Below are positions 32,848-39,988 of a stretch of DNA of 64,000 nucleotides, one piece after another. The notes below the pieces were generated by a model. The model was not told the DNA's origin. It worked only from the letters and a program-made list of their open reading frames with translations, and did not search any database. Source of the stretch: Fredinandcohnia quinoae (GTDB lineage: Bacteria; Bacillota; Bacilli; Bacillales; Bacillaceae_L); contig NZ_JAKTTI010000015.1 of NCBI RefSeq assembly GCF_022427965.1, positions 25,802-89,801 on the forward strand, given 5' to 3'. The translations under genes were made by a program, and so were the position numbers. The stretch's first letter is position 1; every line of letters starts with the position of its first letter.

Positions 32848-34344
32848 ATGTCTAATACGAATTCACAGGGAGGAAATGCAGCTTCCCAGAGTAAAATAAT
32901 TAACTTGTATTTATTAATAGGTAGTGTCGTCATTTTACTAATGATGGTATTCGGTGTTCTGATGCTTTTAGCACAGGGAAAGCTAATTGATGTGGATCCA
33001 GGCTTTTTCTATGAAATTTTAACTGTGCATGGTACAGGGATGGTCGGTGCATCGGCATTAGCTGCTTCAGCCATTATGTGGTATTTCTTAAGTAAGTATG
33101 TACAGCTTAATAAGGGTATTCTAATAGCTAATTTTATCTTCTTTATTGTTGGTGTCGTTTTAGTTTTAGTAGGTATTTTCGCATTTGATTTTGCAGGGGC
33201 ATGGACATTTTTATATCCTTTACCTGCTATCTCTGGTGGTGGCTGGGGATTAACAGGTGCAGCACTATATTTAATTGGGATGCTTTTAATCGGAATTGGC
33301 TTTTTATTACTTTATTTAGAGACAGCAAGAGGTATTATTAAGCAATATGGTAGCTTAGGTGGCGGTCTAGGATGGTCAATTGTATTCGGAAGGAAAAAAG
33401 GTTATGGACCTCCAGCGGCGGTTGTCGCAAGTACAATGGTTTCTATCGTCAATATTACTGCATTAGTTGCTGGAGCAAGTGTAATCGTTATGAGTTTGAT
33501 CAATTTATTTATACCATCAATTAAGATTGATCCACTCCTTGCCAAAAACTTAACATATGCGTTTGGACATATATTTGCAAACTCCGTTATTTATATGGGT
33601 GTTATTGCAGTGTATGAAATCCTTGCAATGTATACAAAGCGGCCGTGGAAAGCAAATCGTCCTTTCTTAATTGCTTGGAATTTATCAACAATCTTTACAA
33701 TCATTATTTATCCTCACCATTTATTAATGGATTTTGCTCTTCCAAAATGGATGATTATTATGGGACAGGCGTTATCTTATGCGAATGGACTTCCAGTATT
33801 GGTTGTTACAGCATATGGTGCACTAATGATTGTTTATCGTTCAGGTATTAAATGGGACATTGGTTCATCCTTTATCTTTTTATCAATGTTTGGTTGGGTA
33901 ATTGGAGTTGTGCCAGCAATTGTTGATGCAACAATCGTAATTAATCATGTTATGCATAATACAAAATGGGTACCAGGACATTTCCATATGTATATGGGAC
34001 TAGGTGCAACAGCGATGTTATTCGGATTTATGTATTATTTAGCTAAAGTAAATGGTAAAGAAAAAGCAGGTAATGTGGATTATATTAGTTTTTGGGTGTA
34101 TGTAATGTTCTTCCTAGGACTATGTGGTTCATTCCTATTCTCCGGAAAGGTAAGTGCTCCGAGACGTTGGGCAGAGCATTTTCCTGAATGGATAGCATTT
34201 GACCGTATTGGTGCTGTATTTGGAACATTTGTCATTTTGGCAGTTTTAACATTTGTCATTCGATTCATTGGATTTACAAAATCGTTCGATGGTAAAATTG
34301 ACCATAAGTTTGAAGAGAGAATCGATCCAAGTAGCCATGCGTAA
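32848..34344 (+). CDS. Haem-copper subunit I, probable CuA-type NO reductase (sNOR-like)
   Basis: A 498-residue protein with about 13 helices. The metal ligands are present: H61 (LTVHGTGM) and H380 for the low-spin haem, H378 for the active-site haem (WVPGHFHMY), and H290/H291 (YPHHL) plus H241 (FGH) for the copper. The residue four after H241, which is the cross-linked Tyr in oxygen reductases (HPxVY), is Asn245 here (GHIFAN). Without that Tyr, O2 reduction is unlikely. This fits the unusual NO-reducing members of the oxidase family such as the CuANor of Bacillus azotoformans. The nitrate/NO genes around it support that reading. Start has an AAGGGGG site. Confidence 0.85.
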   Translation: MSNTNSQGGNAASQSKIINLYLLIGSVVILLMMVFGVLMLLAQGKLIDVDPGFFYEILTVHGTGMVGASALAASAIMWYFLSKYVQLNKGILIANFIFFIVGVVLVLVGIFAFDFAGAWTFLYPLPAISGGGWGLTGAALYLIGMLLIGIGFLLLYLETARGIIKQYGSLGGGLGWSIVFGRKKGYGPPAAVVASTMVSIVNITALVAGASVIVMSLINLFIPSIKIDPLLAKNLTYAFGHIFANSVIYMGVIAVYEILAMYTKRPWKANRPFLIAWNLSTIFTIIIYPHHLLMDFALPKWMIIMGQALSYANGLPVLVVTAYGALMIVYRSGIKWDIGSSFIFLSMFGWVIGVVPAIVDATIVINHVMHNTKWVPGHFHMYMGLGATAMLFGFMYYLAKVNGKEKAGNVDYISFWVYVMFFLGLCGSFLFSGKVSAPRRWAEHFPEWIAFDRIGAVFGTFVILAVLTFVIRFIGFTKSFDGKIDHKFEERIDPSSHA

Positions 34345-34939
34345 AGGTATTTCAATTTTATTGGTCGTGATAGCTGGTTTTTCGTTATTATGGCTAGGGA
34401 CCGATGGATTTCGTGCATATACCGCTGAAACTGCTAGGTTTATTCATCTACAAAGGGAGCAACCGGAGCTCCCTATGGCTACATTAATCGATTCAGAGGG
34501 TGAAAATTTTCGAATTGATGACATAAAAGGAAAATACTTATTGTTAACATTTATGTATACAGCTTGTGGTGATTTATGCCCAGTTTTAGAGAGTAATTTT
34601 GCAGAAATTTATAATGGTATTCCAAAGGAAGTCCTCGGGGATGAAGTTTTAATGTTAAGTATTAGCTTCGATCCAGAAAGGGACACACCAGAAACACTTA
34701 AGACTTATGGTAATTACTATGGTGCTGATGGAATTGCTTGGAAAATGGTAACAATTCAAGACGTAAAAGAGCTTAAAGATGTATTAGATACATTAGAAGT
34801 GATCGTTATCCCGAATGAGTACGGGGGATACGAGCATAACTCAGCATTTTATGTCATAAATCCTGATGGAAAATTAACTAATATTTTTGATTTTCAAAGA
34901 CCGCAATCCGTATTGACATATTTAGATGCTGTTCTATAA
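34337..34939 (+). CDS. Sco1/SenC-type copper chaperone
   Basis: A 200-residue thioredoxin-fold protein with one N-terminal anchor helix (ISILLVVIAGFSLLWLG). The copper ligands of Sco are present: C77-x3-C81 (TACGDLCPVL) and H167 (GYEHNSAF). It inserts copper into the CuA centre of subunit II (family knowledge). The frame opens earlier, but the ATG at 34337 gives a sensible anchor sequence and overlaps the subunit I stop by eight bases, which implies coupled translation. Confidence 0.92.
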   Translation: MRKGISILLVVIAGFSLLWLGTDGFRAYTAETARFIHLQREQPELPMATLIDSEGENFRIDDIKGKYLLLTFMYTACGDLCPVLESNFAEIYNGIPKEVLGDEVLMLSISFDPERDTPETLKTYGNYYGADGIAWKMVTIQDVKELKDVLDTLEVIVIPNEYGGYEHNSAFYVINPDGKLTNIFDFQRPQSVLTYLDAVL

Positions 34940-34953
34940 AAGTAGGTGAACTT

Positions 34954-35550
34954 ATGGCACGCTATCAATTTTCTATAATGGGCTTATCTTTATTCTTGGT
35001 CCTTTCTTTGCCTTTTGTACGCCACTTGTTAGAATCAAGTATGGTTGGAACAATGCTTGTACAAATTCCTCTGTTAGTAGTAAGTGGATTTCTTTGTGCG
35101 ATGGGACTAACTAGCAAGTGGAGTAAGATAACTCAATCCTTTAATGAAAATGGGATTCCTGGAATATTATTAGTAGTGTTTATCGTTTCATATTGGAGTC
35201 TACCGAGAGCAATAGATGCAGCTTTAAATGAACCATTGATGGAGCTTATGAAATATGCAAGCTTGCCATTACTTGTTGGTGTACCTTTGTATGAGAGCTG
35301 GAAGTTACTTGGTCCTATTTCAAAATCATTTATATGGGCAAATCTTATTTCGATGATATTTGTAATGAGCTGGCTTTATTTAGCATCACCAGTTAGATTA
35401 TGTAATAATTATTTGGTAACTGCTCAACAGCAACTAGGAAAAGCTTTTTTATACATTGGGTTTGCGCTCTGTTTATATTTTATCATTAGGTTATTCACAG
35501 GAAAATCAGTGAAATATTTTATTCATGGAAAATCAAACCGTCAAGCATAA
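34954..35550 (+). CDS. Unrecognised membrane protein of the CuA operon
   Basis: A 198-residue protein with about five hydrophobic segments (LSLFLVLSLPFV, TMLVQIPLLVVSGFLCAMGL, GILLVVFIVSYWSL, IWANLISMIFVMSWLYLA, AFLYIGFALCLYFII). A Cys sits in SPVRLCNNYLVTAQQQLGKA. I do not recognise a family. It starts 15 bases after the Sco gene with AGGTGA before the ATG, so it is co-transcribed and likely helps assembly or electron transfer of the CuA enzyme (inference). Confidence 0.75.
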   Translation: MARYQFSIMGLSLFLVLSLPFVRHLLESSMVGTMLVQIPLLVVSGFLCAMGLTSKWSKITQSFNENGIPGILLVVFIVSYWSLPRAIDAALNEPLMELMKYASLPLLVGVPLYESWKLLGPISKSFIWANLISMIFVMSWLYLASPVRLCNNYLVTAQQQLGKAFLYIGFALCLYFIIRLFTGKSVKYFIHGKSNRQA

Positions 35551-35610
35551 TTTTTATTAAGTTGAAAATAAGTCAAAAAGATTTGAATGAAGTATGACAG
35601 TGTGTAGAAA

Positions 35611-35653
35611 TGTGATTTACTTCACATTTCTATTTTTATTTACCTCATATTAT
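35611..35653 (+). promoter_or_regulatory. Fnr-type box and -10 for narK
   Basis: TGTGATTTACTTCACA (35611-35626) is a perfect match; TATTAT at 35648-35653 gives a start near 35660 with the box at -41.5. narK is a known Fnr target in B. subtilis, which anchors the interpretation of the other boxes. Confidence 0.85.
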
Positions 35654-35690
35654 AGTGTTAACAAATTTATTTCACTTTGAGGTGGATAAC

Positions 35691-36869
35691 ATGAATAAAC
35701 AAAAATTAGTATTACCTGTAACAACAATTGCGATGACATTTGCATTTACGGTATGGGCAGTTCTTTCTCCATTGGCAAGCACCTTTCAAGAAATGTATCA
35801 TTTAACATCAACTCAAAAAAGTATTTTAGTAGCAATACCTGTCCTATTAGGATCAATCATGCGTATACCGTTAGGGATCTTAACAGACCGCTATGGCGGA
35901 AGAAAGATGTTTACTGTATTATTACTATTTACGATTATCCCACTTATTGGAGCAGGGTTCGCAAATAGTTTTGCAGTTCTGATGTTTTGGGCGTTCTTTA
36001 TCGGTATGGCGGGTACCTCATTTGCGATCTCAATTGCGTTTGTATCAAAATTAACTCCACCACAAAAACAAGGAACAGCGCTTGGAATAAATGCGATGGG
36101 AAATATCGGAACTGCAATTGCGGGTTTTGTAATTCCAACAATTGCTGTTGCATTTGGAGTTCAGTGGGCATTTTGGGGATTAATTATCCCAATAGTTGCT
36201 ATGATTATCTTAGTTTGGTTTTTCACACCAGAAACTCCAAAGCCTACTGAGCATACTACAATATTAAGCTCATTATCGGTTTTAAAATATAAAAATACTT
36301 GGACTTTATCTCTGTTTTATTTCGTTACATTTGGTTCATTTGTTGCTCTAGGGATATACTTACCTTCACTATTAACAGATTTATATGGACTATCACCGGT
36401 TGATGCTGGACTTAGAGCAGCGGGTTTTGTAGTAGTAGCAACACTGACCCGACCAATTGGAGGACTCTTAGCAGATAAAATTAGTGCTGGTAAAATATTA
36501 ACATTTGTCTACATGGGAATTGCAATCGGTGCAATTGTAGTTGCCTTCGGAATGAAGGATATTGTTATCATGCGTATTGGCGTTATCTTTATCGCGATTA
36601 TGGCTGGATTAGGTAATGGATCAGTCTTTAAGCTTGTCCCAGATCTATTCCCAAAAGCAACAGGTGCGGTAACAGGTATTGTCGGAGCTTGGGGTGGATT
36701 AGGAGGATTTTTCCCTCCTATCCTAATGGGAATTGTTAAAGACGTGACAGGTAATTATGTACTTGGGTTTATCTTACTTGGCGTTCTCGCTATTGTTTGC
36801 TTAATTGTAAATAGATTTATGTTTGATAAAAAGCAAAAAGAAAAAGTATATGAATTTGATCCAGCTTAA
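35691..36869 (+). CDS. narK: Nitrate/nitrite transporter NarK
   Basis: A 392-residue major facilitator protein with 12 helices. NarK signatures are seen: GSIMRIPLGILTDRYGGRK with the substrate-binding Arg, the nitrate signature around GMAGTSFAISIAFVSK, and GLGNGSVFKLVPDLFPK. It imports nitrate and/or exports nitrite. An upstream in-frame TTG exists, but GAGGTG lies six bases before the ATG at 35691. It has its own Fnr promoter and a terminator. Confidence 0.95.
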   Translation: MNKQKLVLPVTTIAMTFAFTVWAVLSPLASTFQEMYHLTSTQKSILVAIPVLLGSIMRIPLGILTDRYGGRKMFTVLLLFTIIPLIGAGFANSFAVLMFWAFFIGMAGTSFAISIAFVSKLTPPQKQGTALGINAMGNIGTAIAGFVIPTIAVAFGVQWAFWGLIIPIVAMIILVWFFTPETPKPTEHTTILSSLSVLKYKNTWTLSLFYFVTFGSFVALGIYLPSLLTDLYGLSPVDAGLRAAGFVVVATLTRPIGGLLADKISAGKILTFVYMGIAIGAIVVAFGMKDIVIMRIGVIFIAIMAGLGNGSVFKLVPDLFPKATGAVTGIVGAWGGLGGFFPPILMGIVKDVTGNYVLGFILLGVLAIVCLIVNRFMFDKKQKEKVYEFDPA

Positions 36870-36872
36870 TAA

Positions 36873-36908
36873 AAAAAAAGATTGAGAAACTAAATTCTCA
36901 ATCTTTTT
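36873..36908 (+). terminator. Terminator of narK
   Basis: agattgagaa pairs with ttctcaatct, with A and T runs at the flanks. Confidence 0.88.
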
Positions 36909-36912
36909 CTTT

Positions 36913-36935
36913 GTCTAGCTCCAGTAATTTTCTGG
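36913..36935. repeat. Partial copy of the structured repeat
   Basis: gtctagctccag followed by taattttctgg: a short piece of the repeat's 5' edge, placed directly before the full copy at 36938. Confidence 0.55.
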
Positions 36936-36937
36936 TT

Positions 36938-37057
36938 GTCTAGCTCCAGCGCCTAGCCCCTCGAGGTCAAATAACCTGTGGCAAGAAAAGTCAAAGAGCG
37001 ACTTTCTCGCCACAGAACATTTGCTTGTCGGGGCTGAACAAGGCGCTTGCGCTTTTC
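36938..37057. repeat. Structured interspersed repeat, copy with hairpin
   Basis: A 120-base element starting gtctagctccagcgcc and ending aaggcgcttgcgctttt. Outer arms agcgcc/ggcgct and tagcccc/ggggct pair. Inside, ctgtggc (36976-36982) pairs with gccacag (37009-37015), and aagaaaagtc with gactttctc. It fills the space between narK's terminator and the stop codon of the CRP-family gene at 37060. GC content is clearly higher than in neighbours. Confidence 0.8.
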
Positions 37058-37059
37058 TA

Positions 37060-37758
37060 TTAGGCAAACATTTGCATTCGATACATTGTACAAAATCTAC
37101 ACCAATCTGAAATTACAATTTTTCTTTCGTGTATCGTGATGATATTATCACTACGGAGCTTTGAAAAGACACGACTCACACTTTCGCGTCTTGCACCAAT
37201 TAAGTTTGCAAATTCCTGGATTGTCAATGGCAGTTCGATATTTACACCATACCCATTTTTTTCACCGAAGTCTTTTGCTAATCGATCTAGTGCAGAAATT
37301 GTTTTACTGTACACATCGAGTAATGCAATATCACGTAATGTAGTTGTAAATCCTCTTAACTGGTAACTCATATAACGAATAATTTCGATGCCTAGCTCTG
37401 GATTGATGAAGAGCTCCCTTTCAAGGTCAGCTGTTTTTAGAAAAAGCACATCTCCCTCTTGTATCATTGTAGCGGTAGCGGGATAAAGTGTTCCTTCCTC
37501 CGTAAATAAACAAGCTTCTGCAAATAATTCACCTGCTTTTTTAATACATACTACAATTTCCTTACCAGTATGGTCTCCTTTTGTTAAACGAACAACCCCA
37601 GATTTTACAAAATAAACACCTTTCGCTATATCAAATTCGGAAAATATCATATTCCCTCGTTGATAGTTTATCGTTTTTAGGCTTTTTCCAATGATATTTA
37701 ATGTATCTTCTGGTAAATTTTTTAGTATTTCTATCTTTTGTAAAAGTTCTTGATACAA
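37060..37758 (-). CDS. CRP/FNR family regulator with C-terminal CxxC
   Basis: A 232-residue CRP/FNR protein. It has an effector domain (VYFVKSGVVRLTKGDHTGKEIVVCIKKAGELFAEACLF) and an HTH LTIQEFANLIGARRESVSRVFSKLRS, again with R-E-x-x-x-R. The C-terminus WC220RFC223TMYRMQMFA resembles the place of the Fnr cluster, but it has only two Cys and a different spacing. A metal or redox site is possible, not shown. No Fnr-type box was found upstream. It is the third CRP-family gene within 11 kb. Confidence 0.9.
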   Translation of the reverse strand: MYQELLQKIEILKNLPEDTLNIIGKSLKTINYQRGNMIFSEFDIAKGVYFVKSGVVRLTKGDHTGKEIVVCIKKAGELFAEACLFTEEGTLYPATATMIQEGDVLFLKTADLERELFINPELGIEIIRYMSYQLRGFTTTLRDIALLDVYSKTISALDRLAKDFGEKNGYGVNIELPLTIQEFANLIGARRESVSRVFSKLRSDNIITIHERKIVISDWCRFCTMYRMQMFA

Positions 37759-37810
37759 GGACTACACCTCCATTGCTAGTTAAAGATTCTTAAAGTTAAG
37801 CTTTATTCTG

Positions 37811-37840
37811 AAAAAAAGGGCTGATTTGGTCAGCCCTTTT
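37811..37840. terminator. Terminator-like hairpin between RIC and the CRP-family gene
   Basis: aaaagggctga and tcagccctttt form an 11-bp stem; on the reverse strand seven T follow. It would end transcripts from the RIC gene after the repeat element. Confidence 0.75.
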
Positions 37841-37870
37841 AGTTTGTCCTCGTGTATAACGTTTTTTTAC

Positions 37871-38054
37871 GTTCAGCTCCAGCGCCTAGGCCCTCGAGGA
37901 CAAATAACCTGATGCAAGAAAAGTCAAAGAGCGACTTTTTTGCATCAGAACATTTGCTTGTCGGACTTGCACAGGACGTGCTGACGTCGACGTTCGCCAC
38001 AGGACGTGGCGGATTTTAGTCGACGATCCTTTAAATCAAGGCGCTTGCGCTTTT
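37871..38054. repeat. Structured interspersed repeat, extended copy
   Basis: It starts gttcagctccagcgcctagg and ends caaggcgcttgcgctttt, like the copy at 36938. Its inner hairpin is ctgatgc/gcatcag instead of ctgtggc/gccacag, so two base pairs have changed on both sides. About 65 extra bases follow cttgtcgg and hold a nested hairpin (cgtcgac ... cgccac / gtggcg ... gtcgacg). It abuts the RIC gene's stop. Confidence 0.8.
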
Positions 38055-38058
38055 GTTC

Positions 38059-38766
38059 TTAAATTGCAGCAGCTGCTCTAGGAAACAGGATATTATTCTC
38101 TAGATGAATGTGTTGGAATAAATCTGCCTCTAAAGCTTCTAAGCGCTGGTATACAAGACGGTATGTTCCACATGCACCAACTGGTGGTTGGAAGTCATTT
38201 GTAATATCACGAATTTCTTTAATGATTGTACCGGCTTCATCATGGTCGCCTTCTAATTCAGCAACATGTTTTTTTACTAGTTCATGATTTTCTTTCGTAT
38301 GTTCTTTTTCAAATTGTAATATAAGTGGGAAAGAATCAGTTTCTTCTTTAATTGTATGCTCTTCAAGTTCAGCCTTTAATTGATTAAATAATTTATGAAC
38401 CCTTACTAAGTGTGGATGATTTGCACCATGAACACGAAGTACCTTTGTCACATATGGGCTAAGCTGCGGTAATTCTTCATTCAAATAACGGTGGTGTTTA
38501 TTTACGATATGGTCAATTAATTCAGAATAGCTAGTAGCTTTCCAATCAATCTCAGATTCATTCATAGCTTTCATTTCATTGTAAAGACCATTTAGTTTTT
38601 CAAGTACTTCATCTTTGGATAAGTTTCTTTCTTCAATTGCTTCGATTAAAGGTCGATTACCTCCGCAGCAAAAGTCAATTCGGAGTTTTTTGAAAAGATC
38701 ACCTGCTTTAGGGAATGCTGTAACAATTTCGCCAATTATATGTTGTTCATTAAATGTTTGTTCCAT
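38059..38766 (-). CDS. scdA: RIC (ScdA/YtfE) di-iron iron-sulfur cluster repair protein
   Basis: A 235-residue protein that repairs iron-sulfur clusters damaged by NO or peroxide. The N-terminal DUF542 domain has DFCCGGNRPL (residues 31-38), and the hemerythrin-like C-terminal domain has the di-iron His/Glu set (HIVNKHHRYL, EEHTIKEET, HENHELV-type helices, HIHLENNILFPR). The gene is preceded by an Fnr-type box in the reverse direction, and is divergent from the chemoreceptor gene. Confidence 0.94.
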   Translation of the reverse strand: MEQTFNEQHIIGEIVTAFPKAGDLFKKLRIDFCCGGNRPLIEAIEERNLSKDEVLEKLNGLYNEMKAMNESEIDWKATSYSELIDHIVNKHHRYLNEELPQLSPYVTKVLRVHGANHPHLVRVHKLFNQLKAELEEHTIKEETDSFPLILQFEKEHTKENHELVKKHVAELEGDHDEAGTIIKEIRDITNDFQPPVGACGTYRLVYQRLEALEADLFQHIHLENNILFPRAAAAI

Positions 38767-38808
38767 TTTTATTACCTCCTAATAGTTGAACTATAGTATT
38801 CTAAATAA

Positions 38809-38851
38809 AGGATATCTTTTTATGAAAGGTGATGAGGTGATAAGAATCACA
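38809..38851 (-). promoter_or_regulatory. Fnr-type box and -10 for the RIC gene
   Basis: On the reverse strand TGTGATTCTTATCACC (38851-38836), 9 of 10 arm bases, with TATCCT at 38814-38809. The start near 38802 puts the box at -41.5. Confidence 0.72.
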
Positions 38852-38878
38852 CTTACGAAAGAATTTCTACATTTTTCA

Positions 38879-38921
38879 TGTGATTTTAGTCACATAACTA
38901 AACTTTAATACTTGGTACATT
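38879..38921 (+). promoter_or_regulatory. Fnr-type box and -10 for the chemoreceptor gene
   Basis: TGTGATTTTAGTCACA (38879-38894) is a perfect match; TACATT at 38916-38921 is a four-of-six -10, giving a start near 38928 with the box at -41.5. Confidence 0.72.
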
Positions 38922-38958
38922 TATAAATAGAAGAAAAGGGACAGGGAGCTGAACAGCT

Positions 38959-39921
38959 ATGTTTACGTACAAATCACAGAATAAGGATCTAATTAGCGAA
39001 AATAAACAACTTCATGAAGAAGTTAAAAGATTAAATGAAGAAAGAGAATTCCAAAGAGAATATATAAATACATTTATAAAAGAGTTTTATCATGAATTGT
39101 TAACAACTGTTGAACAGCATGAACACGTAAATGGTCAGCACCATGTATTAGGAGACTTGGTCGGAAAAATAAAAGAGAAATTTGATTCAGTTGAGAATTT
39201 AAGTCTACTCTCAAATAAGAATTCATTAAAATTATACGAAAATGGTCATTCATTACTTACTTCTGCCGAAGATATGGTTATGAAATCAAAAGAAGGGCGC
39301 GAACAAGTATCAAAAGTTGAAGAGATTATGAAGCAACTGGGAGATCAGCTAACAGATACATCTGTAAAGATGAATCAATTAAGCAATCGTTCAAAAGAAA
39401 TTGAAAATATTGTGAAGGTCATTAAGGACATTGCAGATCAAACGAATCTATTAGCTCTTAATGCATCAATTGAGGCAGCCAGAGCAGGTGAACATGGTAA
39501 AGGCTTCTCTGTAGTCGCTTCTGAAGTTCGTAAGTTAGCAGAAAGTACGGCAGAGAGTACTGAACATATAAGTACATTAACAAAAGCCATTCAGACAGAA
39601 ATTGATGATTCATTACTTTCTACCACTAATAGTACAAATCTTGTTAAATCAGGTGTAGATGTTGGCTCTAAGACGACAGAAAAAATTGACTATATTTTAG
39701 CTGTAATTAGTTCCGTACAAAATGAAATCAAAGTAGTATTAGCAACGATTGAGGAACAAAAGGAGTATTCAGAAGGTGTTATGAGTGAAATTTCAACAAC
39801 TAAGGATTTATTTGTTGAGGCGAATGACTTAATTCATCAGCATATTGATGATGCAAGAATAGTTGATAATAAATTAGAAAAAGGTATTACACAACTTAGT
39901 GAAATGACAGCAAGTAAATAG
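38959..39921 (+). CDS. Soluble methyl-accepting chemotaxis-type protein
   Basis: A 320-residue cytosolic chemoreceptor with no membrane helix. The N-terminal 75 residues are helical with a histidine group (H45, H54, H56, H61, H62 in [20 protein letters not shown]) that could bind metal or haem (inference). A signalling hairpin follows: [43 protein letters not shown], which would contact CheA/CheW. It is expressed from an Fnr-type box promoter between RIC and the molybdenum cofactor genes. It may sense redox, NO or nitrate-related signals; the ligand is unknown. Confidence 0.88.
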   Translation: MFTYKSQNKDLISENKQLHEEVKRLNEEREFQREYINTFIKEFYHELLTTVEQHEHVNGQHHVLGDLVGKIKEKFDSVENLSLLSNKNSLKLYENGHSLLTSAEDMVMKSKEGREQVSKVEEIMKQLGDQLTDTSVKMNQLSNRSKEIENIVKVIKDIADQTNLLALNASIEAARAGEHGKGFSVVASEVRKLAESTAESTEHISTLTKAIQTEIDDSLLSTTNSTNLVKSGVDVGSKTTEKIDYILAVISSVQNEIKVVLATIEEQKEYSEGVMSEISTTKDLFVEANDLIHQHIDDARIVDNKLEKGITQLSEMTASK

Positions 39922-39988
39922 TTGTTTTTTTGCCGTTCCTATGAATAAGGCTACAGTAAAATGAATTCATTAGAAAAGAGTGAAAGAA

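Noticed and set aside
33645..33851. Second open frame inside subunit I
   Set aside because: Out-of-frame shadow within a well-supported membrane protein gene.
36913..38054. CRISPR array
   Set aside because: The repeats are few, long, differ in length and are palindromic; there are no regular spacers or cas genes.
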